Part shown: positions 1 through 9,637 of the stretch, piece after piece | Numbering within the stretch: the first letter of the stretch is position 1 | Layout of the letters: each line of letters starts with the position of its first letter | Source: Beijerinckiaceae bacterium | Lineage (GTDB): Bacteria > Pseudomonadota > Alphaproteobacteria > Rhizobiales > Beijerinckiaceae | Direction of reading: 5' to 3' | Assembly (NCBI GenBank): GCA_947474545.1 | Contig: CANJJI010000001.1 | Location: forward strand, 1-64,000 | DNA: 64,000 nucleotides | The notes under the pieces: generated by a model | What the model was told of the DNA's origin: nothing | The model's input: only the letters and a program-made list of their open reading frames with translations | Databases searched by the model: none | Made by a program: the position numbers and the translations under genes

Positions 1-178
1 CTGCCGGTCGGCCTTGTCGCGCCGGCTCGGGCGAACCGGTCGCCTCCACACGTTGCAGCAGCTTAACTGCGCAACTGTCTGACACGCCGAATTGCCGCGC
101 CGCCTCACGCCGCGAGCCACCATCCCTAACCAGAGCAACGATGCGCTCGCGCAAATCAAGAGAATAGCTGTGTCCCAT
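1..178 (-). CDS. IS630-family transposase, N-terminal part (cut by window edge)
   Basis: Not in the ORF track because it runs off the window. Reading the minus strand from the ATG at 178 gives an open frame beginning MGHSYSLDLRERIVALV and continuing through GSRREAARQFGVS into the window edge. This is the typical N-terminal helix-turn-helix of IS630/Tc1-type transposases, which bind the element ends and move the element by cut-and-paste into TA targets. The catalytic DDE domain would lie outside the window, so intactness cannot be judged. The gene points away from secA and its start lies 94 bases from the secA stop, so the element's end is probably in that gap. Confidence 0.8.
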   Translation of the reverse strand, partial: MGHSYSLDLRERIVALVRDGGSRREAARQFGVSDSCAVKLLQRVEATGSPEPARQGRPA

Positions 179-238
179 GAATCACCTCCGACAAAGGTGA
201 ATCACGTTCCCGCCAAAAGGGGAATCCCGCTCGATTCC
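178..238. repeat. Short repeats at the IS630 end
   Basis: Just upstream of the transposase start, TGAATCAC occurs twice in direct orientation (178-185 and 198-205). It is followed by the inverted pair GGAATC/GATTCC (221-226 and 233-238). Such subterminal repeats are often transposase binding sites near an element end, which is an inference here. The exact terminal inverted repeat and the TA target cannot be set because the other end of the element is outside the window. Confidence 0.35.
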
Positions 239-272
239 TTTTTCAGGTACGAGGCTCTAAAAGCTGAGGCGT

Positions 273-3092
273 TCAGACCAGAACACCGTGACAGTGCTTG
301 TACTTTTTCCCGGATCCGCACGGGCAGGCCTCGTTACGGCCCACCTTGCCCCAGGTAAACGGATCAAGTGGATCACGCGCAACTGGCGCGGGCGCTTCAG
401 CCATCAGCGCCGGAAACGGGTTGACGAGGGCAGCGGGCGAAAACTCTCCGGCAGTAATCTTCGCATTGATCTCATCGATCGAAACCTCCATCCCCGTATC
501 AGCAGTGATGCCATCACCCTGTTCCGGTGGCTGATCTTGATAAGAAACTTCAACACGCATCAATTGCTGCGTCGCAGTTTCATGCCAGCGCCCAATCAAC
601 GAGTTGAACAGTTCAAACGCTTCGTGCTTGTATTCGTTAAGTGGATCGCGTTGGCCATATCCGCGCCACCCGATGACGTTGCGGAGGTGCTCAAGCATGA
701 CAAGATGCTCGCGCCAGAAATGATCTAGGACCTGAAGCACAATCTGCTTTTCAACATATCTCATTACGTCCGGCGTATTCGCCTCGACACGGCGCGCATA
801 GGCATCATCAGCAATCTTGTGCAGGCGTTCGGACACTTCCTCTTCAGTGATGCCCTCTTCTTTGGCCCATTCGGCAATCGGAGCATCGACGGCCAGATTG
901 GCTTTGATCGCCTCGTCAAGCGCGGCCAAATCCCATGTTTCCGGATAGGAATCCTTGGGAATATTCCGTGATAAGGTATCATCAACAACGTTAGCCCGGA
1001 AATCGGCCACCGTTTGTTCGAGCGATTCCTGCGCCATCATTTCACGGCGTTGTTCGAAGACGACCTTTCGCTGGTCGTTCATGACGTCGTCATATTTCAG
1101 AATATTCTTGCGCATGTCGAAGTTACGCGCCTCAACTTTTTGTTGCGCCTTTTCAAGCGCCTTGTTGATCCAGGGATGAACAATGGCTTCATCCTGTTCA
1201 AGGCCAAGCGTCGTCAGCATCGAATCCATACGCTCGGATCCGAAGATCCGCATCAGATCGTCTTGCAGCGAAAGAAAAAACTTGGAGCGCCCGGGATCAC
1301 CTTGTCGGCCCGCACGGCCACGTAGCTGATTATCAATACGCCGGCTCTCGTGCCGCTCAGTACCCACGATGTGCAGTCCGCCGGCTGACAGCGCAATTTC
1401 CCGCAATTCCGCAACTTCCGCCCTGATGGCCCCTTCCTTGCTCTTGCGCTCTGCCTCGTCATCAATTCCCGCGCATTCCTGGGCAACGCGCATTTCGACA
1501 TTGCCCCCCAGCTGAATGTCAGTGCCCCGTCCAGCCATATTCGTTGCGATGGTGATCGCTCCGGGAACGCCGGCTTCTGCGACAATAAAGGCCTCTTGCT
1601 CATGGAAACGCGCATTGAGAATGGCAAACAATTTGGAAGTCTTGTTTGCACGGGCGGCGGCATACAACTCCTGCAATGCAGCGGACTTGTCGAAATCGAT
1701 CATTCTGTAGCCATGTGACTTCAGAATTTCGCCAAGCTGCTCGGACTTCTCGATAGATGTTGTACCAACAAGCATCGGTTGCATCCTGGCATTCGCTGAT
1801 TCGATTTCCCGGATAATCGCACGGATCTTCTCTTCGCCCGTGCGATAGACTTCATCATCTTCGTCGATACGCGAAACCGGTCTGTTGGTCGGAATTTCCA
1901 CAACATCGAGCTTGTATATTTCTGCAAACTCGTTGGCTTCCGTCGAAGCGGTACCTGTCATGCCCGCCAGCTTGTGATACAGCCGGAAATAATTCTGGAA
2001 CGTAATCGACGCCAGGGTCACATTTTCAGGTTGAACCGCAACATTCTCTTTAGCTTCGAGCGCCTGGTGCAGGCCTTCGGAAAAACGCCGCCCAGGCATC
2101 ATACGGCCGGTAAACTCGTCGATGATGACCAGCTCTCCGTTGCGGACTATATAATCCTTGTCGAGCTGGAAAAGTTTGTGCGCCTTAAGCGCCTGTTGCA
2201 CATGATGCACAAGCGTAACGTTCGCCGCGTCATAGAGCGTGCTATGCTCAGTCAGCATGCCCTCCCCGCGCATCAGTTCTTCGATATGCTCATTGCCCGC
2301 TTCCGTAAGATTGACGGTACGCTGTTTCTCGTCGAGGTCGAAATCCTCCTTCACAAGTTTAGGAATGAGCTTGTCTATTGAATTGTAAAGTTCCGACTTG
2401 TCTTCTGACGGACCGGATATGATGAGAGGCGTGCGCGCCTCGTCGATAAGGATCGAATCCACTTCGTCGACGATGGCGAAGAATTGCGGGCGCTGAACCA
2501 TTTGGCCCAATTCATATTTCATATTATCGCGCAGATAGTCGAAGCCGAATTCGTTGTTCGTTCCGTAGGTGATATCAGCGGCATAAGCCGTACGCCGCTC
2601 ATCGTCATCAAGACCATGGACAATGATGCCGACACTCATGCCCAGAAACTTGTAGACCCGCCCCATCCACTCCGCATCACGCCGAGCAAGATAATCGTTG
2701 ACCGTAACGACATGCACACCCTTGCTCGCCAGAGCATTGAGATAACAGGCAAGGGTCGCAACGAGCGTTTTGCCTTCGCCTGTTTTCATTTCCGAAATGC
2801 CGCCTTCATGCAGCACCATACCGCCGATCATCTGCACATCGAAGTGCCGCTGACCCAACACACGCTTGGCCGCCTCTCGAACAGTGGCGAAGGCCGGAAC
2901 AAGGAGATCGTCGAGTGTTTTCCCATCTTCGAGCGCCCTGCGAAATTTCGCTGTCTGCCCGAGTAGTTCTTCATCACTGAGTTTGGAAATCTCAGCTTCC
3001 ATCGCGTTGATGGCCGCCACTTTAGGGGCGTATGTTTTCAGGCGGCGATCATTGGCAGAGCCGAAAATCTTCTTCGCGAGTGCGACGAACAT
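273..3092 (-). CDS. secA: Preprotein translocase ATPase SecA
   Basis: SecA is the ATPase motor that pushes unfolded preproteins through SecYEG. The Walker A motif ([13 protein letters not shown]) is near residue 105, and [15 protein letters not shown] and the helicase-like motor 2 ([21 protein letters not shown]) follow. The protein ends with the zinc-binding SecB/lipid contact motif [13 protein letters not shown], so the C-terminus is intact despite the adjacent transposon. The ORF track starts 49 codons further upstream, but the family N-terminus [11 protein letters not shown] and an AGAAGGA sequence before it favour the ATG at 3092 (939 aa). The secB gene, whose product hands clients to SecA, is also in this window at about 54 kb. 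Confidence 0.97.
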   Translation of the reverse strand: MFVALAKKIFGSANDRRLKTYAPKVAAINAMEAEISKLSDEELLGQTAKFRRALEDGKTLDDLLVPAFATVREAAKRVLGQRHFDVQMIGGMVLHEGGISEMKTGEGKTLVATLACYLNALASKGVHVVTVNDYLARRDAEWMGRVYKFLGMSVGIIVHGLDDDERRTAYAADITYGTNNEFGFDYLRDNMKYELGQMVQRPQFFAIVDEVDSILIDEARTPLIISGPSEDKSELYNSIDKLIPKLVKEDFDLDEKQRTVNLTEAGNEHIEELMRGEGMLTEHSTLYDAANVTLVHHVQQALKAHKLFQLDKDYIVRNGELVIIDEFTGRMMPGRRFSEGLHQALEAKENVAVQPENVTLASITFQNYFRLYHKLAGMTGTASTEANEFAEIYKLDVVEIPTNRPVSRIDEDDEVYRTGEEKIRAIIREIESANARMQPMLVGTTSIEKSEQLGEILKSHGYRMIDFDKSAALQELYAAARANKTSKLFAILNARFHEQEAFIVAEAGVPGAITIATNMAGRGTDIQLGGNVEMRVAQECAGIDDEAERKSKEGAIRAEVAELREIALSAGGLHIVGTERHESRRIDNQLRGRAGRQGDPGRSKFFLSLQDDLMRIFGSERMDSMLTTLGLEQDEAIVHPWINKALEKAQQKVEARNFDMRKNILKYDDVMNDQRKVVFEQRREMMAQESLEQTVADFRANVVDDTLSRNIPKDSYPETWDLAALDEAIKANLAVDAPIAEWAKEEGITEEEVSERLHKIADDAYARRVEANTPDVMRYVEKQIVLQVLDHFWREHLVMLEHLRNVIGWRGYGQRDPLNEYKHEAFELFNSLIGRWHETATQQLMRVEVSYQDQPPEQGDGITADTGMEVSIDEINAKITAGEFSPAALVNPFPALMAEAPAPVARDPLDPFTWGKVGRNEACPCGSGKKYKHCHGVLV

Positions 3093-3536
3093 CAGTATGT
3101 CATCCTTCTGCCGGTACAGACCGACATGCCAGGGTGGTAACGCAACAGGCGCCAGCACTTGCTGGCTTGTCGCGCGGGGGGTCATATCCCGGTGTGCGTG
3201 ATCGCACAGGGCGCGACCAGCGCGTAACAGGTGTTCCATACAACGCTTTTGTTAACAGCTCGCCAGATAAGACCAAACGCACCTGTCGCCAAATATCACA
3301 TGTTCATGGCTGACCGGCCCAAAAAATCTTTACTGCCGCCGTTAGGGTGGAACGGCCTGAGAGATATGATCGGAGGGCATGATTGTCAACGAAACACCGG
3401 CTTATCGCACGAAATAGAGCACCCGCGCATCCCCCGGTTCAACAGATTGAGTCAGTCCGCCCTGCTTGTCTGCCCGGCTGAATTATAGGACAAGGCCCAA
3501 TACTTATTTGCCCGCTGCACAAATCAGGAGCCGCCT
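3093..3536. promoter_or_regulatory. Divergent intergenic region between secA and ppiC
   Basis: About 440 bases without a convincing gene. It must hold the promoters of secA (minus) and ppiC (plus), but I could not pick a -35/-10 pair with proper spacing. A perfect hairpin GCCAGC-ACTT-GCTGGC (3151-3166) lies in the secA leader about 60 bases before its start and could affect translation or mRNA stability. No run of T follows it, so it is not a clear terminator. The small ORFs listed here look like chance frames. Confidence 0.4.
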
Positions 3537-4388
3537 TTGTTCAGGAAAACAACTTGCCGCATAGCGGCCATTGGTCTGGCATCCGCCACGATTTGGACTC
3601 TGATCTCCAGCACCGCTTGGGCAAAGGTCATCGCCAGAGTCGACGGTGTCGAAATCACCGAAGACGATGCTGCGATAGCTTTTGAAGATCTGGGACCGAC
3701 CCTGCCGCCCCAGATGGACCCCGGCCAAAAACGGGAATATATCGTCAATTATCTCATCGATCTGAAATTGACGGCTCGCAAGGCAGCTGCCGATAAGCTC
3801 GACAAGGGCCCCGATTTTGAACGAAAAATGGCCTATTTTCAGGAAAAGGCCCGTATGCAGGCGTTACTTGATACTATCCGCGCAAAAGCAGTGACCGAAA
3901 CCGAGATAAACCGGGTGTATACTGAGGCCGCTACTTCGCAAGGTTCTCAAACCGAAGTGAAAGCCAGTCATATCCTGGTCGAGACGGAAGAGCAGGTAAA
4001 AGAGGCCCTCAAACGGGTCCGCTCTGGAGAAGATTTTGCCAAAGTCGCCACTGAGATATCGAAAGATCCCGGATCTCCAGGCGGTGAGCTTGGTTGGTTC
4101 ACGAAAGAGAAAATGGTCCCGGAATTCGCCGAGCTAGCCTTCAAAACACCCCCGGGCCAGATTTCGGACCCAGTGAAGAGCCGTTTTGGCTGGCACATCA
4201 TCAAGGTAGAGGATCGCCGTACGCAGGAATTTCCTCCGCTGGCCGACGTTCGCGGGCAGGTGGAACAGTTTATCACGCGCAAGTCCCATACTGAAGCCAT
4301 CCAGGCCCTGCGGGGCAATGCGAAAATAGAACAATTTCAGCCTCAGGAACCGGCGCTAAAGCCGATTTCACCATCGAGCGCCAGGTAA
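3537..4388 (+). CDS. Periplasmic peptidyl-prolyl isomerase, PpiC/PrsA-like foldase
   Basis: A 283-residue parvulin-type foldase. It has a signal peptide with a likely cleavage after SSTAWA (about residue 29), an N-terminal SurA/PrsA-like helical region, and a rotamase domain from about residue 140 (KASHILVETEEQ, FAKVATEISKDPGSPGGELGWF, FGWHIIKVEDR). It should act on proteins emerging in the periplasm, which fits its place divergent from secA. The start is a TTG, supported by AGGAG seven bases upstream and by the signal peptide beginning there. The neighbouring argJ is a common Hyphomicrobiales arrangement. Confidence 0.9.
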   Translation: MFRKTTCRIAAIGLASATIWTLISSTAWAKVIARVDGVEITEDDAAIAFEDLGPTLPPQMDPGQKREYIVNYLIDLKLTARKAAADKLDKGPDFERKMAYFQEKARMQALLDTIRAKAVTETEINRVYTEAATSQGSQTEVKASHILVETEEQVKEALKRVRSGEDFAKVATEISKDPGSPGGELGWFTKEKMVPEFAELAFKTPPGQISDPVKSRFGWHIIKVEDRRTQEFPPLADVRGQVEQFITRKSHTEAIQALRGNAKIEQFQPQEPALKPISPSSAR

Positions 4389-4470
4389 CTGCCGGCCTAC
4401 CGGTTGAGAACCTGACGCTATCTGGGCTGTGTTGTCATTCTGCCCAGACTGGGCATTGGGGGCGTTTGTC

Positions 4471-4959
4471 ATGGGTCAAAGCCGTGGAGCGGTTGCTCCG
4501 GGAGATTTTTGGATCAGGATAATGTCGCTGGGCGGCTGGCTCCATGCCGATGTCACTGATTTTCCCAGGTTCGCGCGGCTGAAACGGCGCGCGACCGGCA
4601 ACGACGCACTGGCCTGCCCCTTCGAACTATGTGGGAATTTGGCAGATATACAGCCGCCAACCTATCCGGTACCGGCCACTGAACTGTTGGATAGAATTCT
4701 CACGATCGCACTTGCCGAACCACGTACTGTGCGGCGGGAGTTGAAATCCGCGAGTGCAGATTGTCAATTCAGGATGGAGTTCCAGCAGGCTTCGGCGTTT
4801 TTTCGCTTCCCGGATATCATCGCTATAGAAATCATTCCGAGCGGCCCCGATTCCTCCACCATCGCCCTTTGGTCTCGCAGCGTAGTCGGCCGCAAGGATT
4901 TCGGCATAAACCGGGCCCGCGTCGAGCGATGGCTAAATCGTCTCTCATCAGCCAATTGA
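4471..4959 (+). CDS. DUF1499 family protein
   Basis: Recognised by the DUF1499 landmarks: a central RRATGNDALACP segment, the AVPATELLDRI-like region followed by ALAEPRT, and the C-terminal ALWSRSVVGRKDFGINRARVE signature. The family is widespread in proteobacteria and its biochemical role is unknown. Many members have N-terminal membrane segments; this one has only a short, weakly hydrophobic lead. The start is uncertain: TTG 4429 (ORF track, no ribosome site), ATG 4471 (GGGGG upstream, used here) or ATG 4522 (GGA eight bases upstream). It lies between ppiC and argJ in the same direction. Confidence 0.7.
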   Translation: MGQSRGAVAPGDFWIRIMSLGGWLHADVTDFPRFARLKRRATGNDALACPFELCGNLADIQPPTYPVPATELLDRILTIALAEPRTVRRELKSASADCQFRMEFQQASAFFRFPDIIAIEIIPSGPDSSTIALWSRSVVGRKDFGINRARVERWLNRLSSAN

Positions 4960-5035
4960 AGAGCTGGCACTTGACGAAATCCGGCGCACGCCCGATTGAA
5001 GCAAATACAATTCAACAGCAGCCGGACAAGACAAA

Positions 5036-6283
5036 ATGGCCAAGGCAGCCCCTATCTCTCCTCTCGCCCCCAAAACCTATCCAGATCTGCCACCTATCGA
5101 GGGCGTAAAGTTTGCAACCGCGGCAGCAGGCATTCGCTATAAGGGCCGTACGGACCTCATGCTGGCGCTCATGGACAAGGGCACTCAGGCTGCCGGTGTA
5201 TTTACCCGGTCTAAATGCGCTTCCGCGCCGGTTGACTGGTGCCGGTCAAAGCTCAAGGGCGGCAAGGCGCGCGCTCTTGTTGTGAACTCCGGAAACGCCA
5301 ACGCCTTCACCGGAAAAACCGGTTTGCAGCAGGCGAAATTCTCGGCGGAGATTACAGCCAAAGCAACGGGTGCCCCCCTTGGTGAAATTTTTCTCGCTTC
5401 GACCGGTGTAATCGGCGAACCGCTTGATGCCAGCAAGTTCAACGGTGTCATGGACAAACTGGTCGCTTCAGTTTCCCCGAACGGCCTGCTGGATGCTGCC
5501 CGCGCCATCATGACAACTGACACATTCCCGAAAGTAGCGACCGCCCGAACCGAAATCGGTGGGGTCGAGGTGACATTGGCTGGCATGGCCAAAGGCGCCG
5601 GGATGATCGCGCCGGATATGGCAACCATGCTGTCATATGTGTTCACGGACGCACCCATATCTGCAGTGGCCCTGCAGGCAATGTTGTCAAAGTCTGTGCA
5701 GGGTAGCTTTAACTCGATCACAGTCGACAGCGACACCTCGACGTCCGACACGCTCATGCTTTTTGCCACCGGAACGGCAGCCAAACGCGGCGCTCCGAAG
5801 ATCACAGATCCTAAGGACAAAAGGCTCAAGGGATTTCGCGCTGCACTCGACGTTTTGCTGCTTGATCTTGCCCACCAGGTCGTCCGGGACGGGGAAGGTT
5901 GCCGCAAGTTTGTCGGTATTGAAGTTCAGGGCGCTGCAACGGCCTCGGCGGCTAAAAAAGTCGCGCTTTCGATAGCCAATTCCCCGCTGGTAAAAACAGC
6001 AATCGCTGGCGAAGACGCCAATTGGGGCCGTGTGGTCATGGCGGTCGGCAAAGCCGGCGAAAAGGCAGATCGGGACAAGTTGGCGATCTGGTTTGGTGAC
6101 ATCCGCGTCGCCAACAAGGGCCTGCGCGATCCGGCCTATGACGAAGACAAAGTTTCTGATTATATGAAAGGCGAACAGATCGAACTGCGCGTCGATATCG
6201 GCGCCGGCAAAGCCCGGGCGAAGGTATGGACCTGCGATCTGACCAAAGAGTACATCGCCATTAACGGAGACTACCGAAGCTGA
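5036..6283 (+). CDS. argJ: Bifunctional ornithine acetyltransferase / N-acetylglutamate synthase ArgJ
   Basis: ArgJ moves the acetyl group from N-acetylornithine to glutamate, recycling it in the cyclic arginine pathway, and in bifunctional forms also makes N-acetylglutamate from acetyl-CoA. The proenzyme cleaves itself before a threonine in the conserved [17 protein letters not shown] segment; the nucleophile is Thr197. The oxyanion-hole region [10 protein letters not shown] and the C-terminal GDYRS end are present. Length (415 aa) is normal. The cytoplasmic enzyme is followed on the same strand by a small lipoprotein gene and mutT. Confidence 0.96.
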   Translation: MAKAAPISPLAPKTYPDLPPIEGVKFATAAAGIRYKGRTDLMLALMDKGTQAAGVFTRSKCASAPVDWCRSKLKGGKARALVVNSGNANAFTGKTGLQQAKFSAEITAKATGAPLGEIFLASTGVIGEPLDASKFNGVMDKLVASVSPNGLLDAARAIMTTDTFPKVATARTEIGGVEVTLAGMAKGAGMIAPDMATMLSYVFTDAPISAVALQAMLSKSVQGSFNSITVDSDTSTSDTLMLFATGTAAKRGAPKITDPKDKRLKGFRAALDVLLLDLAHQVVRDGEGCRKFVGIEVQGAATASAAKKVALSIANSPLVKTAIAGEDANWGRVVMAVGKAGEKADRDKLAIWFGDIRVANKGLRDPAYDEDKVSDYMKGEQIELRVDIGAGKARAKVWTCDLTKEYIAINGDYRS

Positions 6284-6366
6284 ATGCGCGCGCCGCGAAC
6301 TCTCCGCTTGATTCTCGCAGAGCTGAAGTTAAATTCGACGCATTGGTTGTATTCCAGTGGTGTCTC

Positions 6367-6867
6367 ATGCGTATCCGTTTGGCTATTTTTACCGCATTCA
6401 TTCTCTTTTCTGCCTGCAGAAGCGCCCCAACTGTGGCCTTTGATCCTTCTGCAGCGGAATTCATCAATAAGCCCGGGTCAATCAAAATAGATGGGCATGC
6501 ATTCTTTCGGGCTGAATCCGGCAAGGTTATCTTTGCAGCTGGCGAATACGCTTATTTAATTCCCGTCACGCCTTATGCCGAGCAGCGCTTTTTCCAAGTT
6601 TATGGCAAGGGCAAATATATCCAGACGAAATATATGCCCTGGGACGACGCCGACGCCCAGTTCAAAAAATATATGCGCTCGACCAAAGCAGAATCAACGG
6701 GACGTTTCAGCTTTGACAAGGTTAGTCCCGGCGAATATTTCATTGCCACATCTGCCACATGGCGCCCTGAAAACTCTTTTCTCACCGTTGGCGCAGCAAT
6801 CTATGAGCGGGTCACGATCACTGGCAAAGAAACCGAAGCCGTAAAGGTGATTGTTTCGGGAAAATGA
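6367..6867 (+). CDS. Small lipoprotein of unknown function
   Basis: I do not recognise a named family. The ORF track begins at a TTG eight codons upstream. The ATG at 6367 gives a clean lipoprotein signal peptide, MRIRLAIFTAFILFSAC, with the lipid-attached Cys at residue 17. The mature part is about 150 residues, mostly short beta-prone stretches (KVIFAAGEYAYLIPVTPY, GRFSFDKVSPGEYFIATS). The FDKVSPGEY phrase resembles the carboxypeptidase-regulatory or transthyretin-like beta-sandwich fold often seen in exported proteins, but this is only a suggestion. It lies between argJ and mutT with short gaps. Confidence 0.65.
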   Translation: MRIRLAIFTAFILFSACRSAPTVAFDPSAAEFINKPGSIKIDGHAFFRAESGKVIFAAGEYAYLIPVTPYAEQRFFQVYGKGKYIQTKYMPWDDADAQFKKYMRSTKAESTGRFSFDKVSPGEYFIATSATWRPENSFLTVGAAIYERVTITGKETEAVKVIVSGK

Positions 6868-6901
6868 ACCGTAGCCTCAAAGCAGGAAAAGAAACATAAA
6901 A

Positions 6902-7303
6902 ATGAAAATCCTGCTTGTCGTCGCAGCTGCTCTTATTGATTCGGATGACCGCATTCTGATTGCCCAGCGTCCACAAGGAAAACAGCTTGCGGGCCTATGG
7001 GAATTTCCCGGCGGCAAGATCGATGCCGGCGAACGACCTGAAATGTCTCTAATACGCGAATTGCGCGAGGAGCTGGGCATAGAAGTGAAGGAAAATTGTC
7101 TGGCGCCCTTAACCTTCGCCTCTCATGCTTACGAAGATTTTCACTTGCTGATGCCGCTTTTTATCTGCAGGCGATGGGAAGGCCTCGTGTGTTCGCGCGA
7201 GGGACAGGCTCTCAAATGGGTACGCGCACAGAACTTGCGCGACTATCCGATGCCCCCCGCCGACGCGCCGCTTATTCCACACCTCATTGATCTGCTCGGT
7301 TGA
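6902..7303 (+). CDS. mutT: MutT-family Nudix hydrolase (8-oxo-dGTP diphosphatase)
   Basis: A 133-residue Nudix enzyme with a complete Nudix box, GGKIDAGERPEMSLIRELRE followed by ELGI, fitting GX5EX7REUXEEXGU. The LWEFPGGK lead and the length are those of MutT, which removes oxidised dGTP from the nucleotide pool. Placement downstream of argJ is common in Hyphomicrobiales. Its stop codon touches the stop of the convergent DUF1761 gene. Substrate is inferred from family resemblance. Confidence 0.88.
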   Translation: MKILLVVAAALIDSDDRILIAQRPQGKQLAGLWEFPGGKIDAGERPEMSLIRELREELGIEVKENCLAPLTFASHAYEDFHLLMPLFICRRWEGLVCSREGQALKWVRAQNLRDYPMPPADAPLIPHLIDLLG

Positions 7304-7702
7304 TCAGCCAAGCCACCCCAGCACAAGGCCCTGCAACAATAGAACACCAAGCCAATGCCCGCCATCAATCACGGTCAACATCGGTTTGGCCTTGCCATAG
7401 GCATGGTTTGTCACAAGCGTTGTCAGGACAAAGCCGAACCAGCAGAGGAGTCCGGTAATTAATCCAGCGGTGATGGTGACGCCGCTTTTTGCAACATGGG
7501 CAAGAATTCCTGCGAGTACAAACGCCATCACAAGTTCGGCGGCAAACGAAATGAACATAGGCACAATCGGCATTGTAGGCTTTGCGACGGGGGCCCAGCC
7601 ATGCGCTGTCATCCATTGCTTGCCAAGCAATCCATACCATAAGCCGCCAAATACAAAGGCAACCATTGCTGATATAAAAATTGCCAGATAATTGACGGTC
7701 AT
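7304..7702 (-). CDS. DUF1761 family membrane protein
   Basis: A 132-residue integral membrane protein with about four hydrophobic segments: an N-terminal one followed by FGGLWYGLLGKQWM, then AAELVMAFVLAGIL, ITGLLCWFGFVLTTLV, and a last one near GVLLLQGLVLGWLG. The FGGLWYG..LGKxWM pattern is typical of DUF1761, whose function is unknown. The ATG at 7702 is preferred over the ORF-track start because GGAGGAG lies eight bases before it. It starts 20 bases after the EVE-domain gene on the same strand, so the two are probably co-transcribed. Confidence 0.8.
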   Translation of the reverse strand: MTVNYLAIFISAMVAFVFGGLWYGLLGKQWMTAHGWAPVAKPTMPIVPMFISFAAELVMAFVLAGILAHVAKSGVTITAGLITGLLCWFGFVLTTLVTNHAYGKAKPMLTVIDGGHWLGVLLLQGLVLGWLG

Positions 7703-7722
7703 TTCTTTTACTCCTCCAAAAA

Positions 7723-8136
7723 TTAAAGACCGCCCATTTTGCAAACCAATTTCCATTCCTCAGCGGTCACGGGCTGAACCGAGAGGCGGGAATTATTCAC
7801 CAGCACCATTTTGGAAAGTTTGGATTCCCGTTTGATTGCGTCGAGAGAAACAGGCGTCTTAAATGGCTTGACGGCCTTAAAATCCACCATCCCGAATTTG
7901 CCGCTGGCGTCGCTCGGATCAGGATAGAATTTCTTGATGACTTCAACAATTCCGACGACAGCCTTGCCTTCGTTCGAATGATAAAAAAACGCCTGGTCGC
8001 CGAGCTCCATCGCCATCAATGAAAGTTTAGCGGAATGATTTCGGACTCCATCCCAATGCGTGCCCTTTGCGCCTGCGGCAACCTGCGCATCCCAGGACCA
8101 TTTGACAGGTTCACTTTTTACAAGCCAGTAAGGCAT
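7723..8136 (-). CDS. EVE domain-containing protein
   Basis: The N-terminus MPYWLVKSEP, the WDGVRNHSAK segment, GDQAFFYHSNEGKAVVGIVEV and the C-terminal LVNNSRLSVQPVTAEEW mark a single EVE domain of the thymocyte nuclear protein 1 type. EVE domains have a PUA-like fold and are thought to bind modified bases. The bacterial single-domain form is a common core gene in alphaproteobacteria near gpsA or tsaD. The ATG at 8136 (137 aa) has GGGAG six bases upstream; the ORF-track start is 18 codons longer and less likely. Confidence 0.9.
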   Translation of the reverse strand: MPYWLVKSEPVKWSWDAQVAAGAKGTHWDGVRNHSAKLSLMAMELGDQAFFYHSNEGKAVVGIVEVIKKFYPDPSDASGKFGMVDFKAVKPFKTPVSLDAIKRESKLSKMVLVNNSRLSVQPVTAEEWKLVCKMGGL

Positions 8137-8285
8137 CGTCCACTCCCGGTTCATCGCCCAAAACAGAATTTTAAACGGTTTCTCTGTCAAACCCTAGGCA
8201 GCACAAATCTTCTCCACAGAAGCCCGCCACACAAACTTAAAGTCCCCAGCCTCGTACTTTCACGCGCATGATGCTATAAATTTAC

Positions 8286-9590
8286 ATGCTTTACATTGAA
8301 CTCGGGATTGTGGTCGCTCTGATCCTCATCAACGGCCTTTTATCCATGTCAGAACTCGCGGTCGTGTCTTCGCGTCCGGCCCGTCTGAAGATCATGGTCG
8401 AGCGCGGTATCCCCGGTGCGCGCCGCGCTCTTGTGCTGGCGGCCGACCCAGGTCGATTTCTTTCAACCGTCCAGATCGGCATCACACTTGTTGGCGTCCT
8501 CTCCGGGGCGTTTTCCGGGGCCACACTTGGCCAACGGCTTTCTGAATGGCTCGCAAAAAATGGGGTGCCCGGAAGCGCCGCAGATGCACTCGGCGTCGGC
8601 CTCGTCGTTGCGTTGATCACATACGCTTCCCTAATTGTCGGCGAACTTGTCCCCAAACAGATCGCACTGCGAAATCCCGAGGGCGTGGCGGCACGTGTAG
8701 CCCCGGCCATGACAATTCTTTCACATGTCGCCCATCCCATTGTCTGGCTGCTCAGCTTTTCAGGCCGCGCACTTCTACGAATGCTGGGCCAGCACTCGCA
8801 GCGGGACGAGAAAGTCACAGAAGAAGAACTGAAAACAATCGTTGCAGAGGCGGAAAATGCCGGTGTTCTCGAATCTGAGGAGCGCCAGATGATCACCGGC
8901 ATCCTCCGTCTAGGCGACCGGGCCGTTCGCGTCGTCATGACACCACGTACCGAAGTCACCTGGATTGATCTGAGCGCCAGTGAAGCAGAAATCCGCAAAA
9001 TTCTCATTGAAACGCAGCATTCACGCCTGCCTGCCGGGGAAGGCTCCTCAGATGAAATGACCGGCGTCGTAACCGCGCGCGAAGTCCTTGCTGCACTTTT
9101 GTCGGGCCAGACTTTTGATATCAGGGCCTACGTACGCAAGGCCCCCGTCATTCACGATAATGCCGATGCGCTGGACGTTTTGAGCATGTTAAAAACGGCG
9201 ATAGTGCCGATGGCTCTGGTGCATGACGAATACGGTCACTTTGAAGGAATCGTCACGCCGGCGGATCTCCTTGAGGCGATTACAGGCGCATTCCGCACGG
9301 ATTCCGAAGAAAGCGATCCCGCTATCAAACGCGAAGATGGCTCATGGCTCCTTGCGGGCTACATGCCCGCCGATGAGATGGCCGAACAGATAGGTATTAC
9401 CCTGCCCGAGAACCGGGACTATGAAACCGTAGCCGGGTTTGTTCTCTCCCACCTTCACCACCTCCCGACCACAGGAGAATGGGTAAATGCAATTGGATGG
9501 CGCTTCGAAGTGGTCGATTTGGATGGTCGCCGGATCGACAAAGTTCTGGCATCACGCCTTCCACCTGCGCGCCGCGAGCACGTAGGATAA
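8286..9590 (+). CDS. Hemolysin-type CNNM/CorC membrane protein (DUF21-CBS-CorC)
   Basis: A 434-residue protein with the full family layout. An N-terminal DUF21 membrane domain has hydrophobic segments near residues 1-25, 60-85, 95-120 and 135-160 and contains the LIVGELVPK motif. A CBS pair occupies about 200-335 (MTPRTEVTWID, SRLP, HDEYGHFEGIVTPADLLEAI). A C-terminal transporter-associated CorC/HlyC domain includes NRDYETVAGFVLSHL. Homologues are linked to magnesium or cobalt efflux; the old TlyC haemolysin name is unproven. The gene stands alone, divergent from the EVE gene. Confidence 0.9.
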   Translation: MLYIELGIVVALILINGLLSMSELAVVSSRPARLKIMVERGIPGARRALVLAADPGRFLSTVQIGITLVGVLSGAFSGATLGQRLSEWLAKNGVPGSAADALGVGLVVALITYASLIVGELVPKQIALRNPEGVAARVAPAMTILSHVAHPIVWLLSFSGRALLRMLGQHSQRDEKVTEEELKTIVAEAENAGVLESEERQMITGILRLGDRAVRVVMTPRTEVTWIDLSASEAEIRKILIETQHSRLPAGEGSSDEMTGVVTAREVLAALLSGQTFDIRAYVRKAPVIHDNADALDVLSMLKTAIVPMALVHDEYGHFEGIVTPADLLEAITGAFRTDSEESDPAIKREDGSWLLAGYMPADEMAEQIGITLPENRDYETVAGFVLSHLHHLPTTGEWVNAIGWRFEVVDLDGRRIDKVLASRLPPARREHVG

Positions 9591-9637
9591 ATGAAATTAC
9601 GGACTGACACAGCAGCAGCCCGCATTTTCCAATTCTG

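Noticed and set aside
3093-3239. 49-codon N-terminal extension of secA
   Set aside because: Sequence is not SecA-like; the family N-terminus and ribosome site support ATG 3092.
5185-5907. Minus-strand ORF of 240 aa within argJ
   Set aside because: Antisense shadow of argJ, whose motifs are unmistakable.
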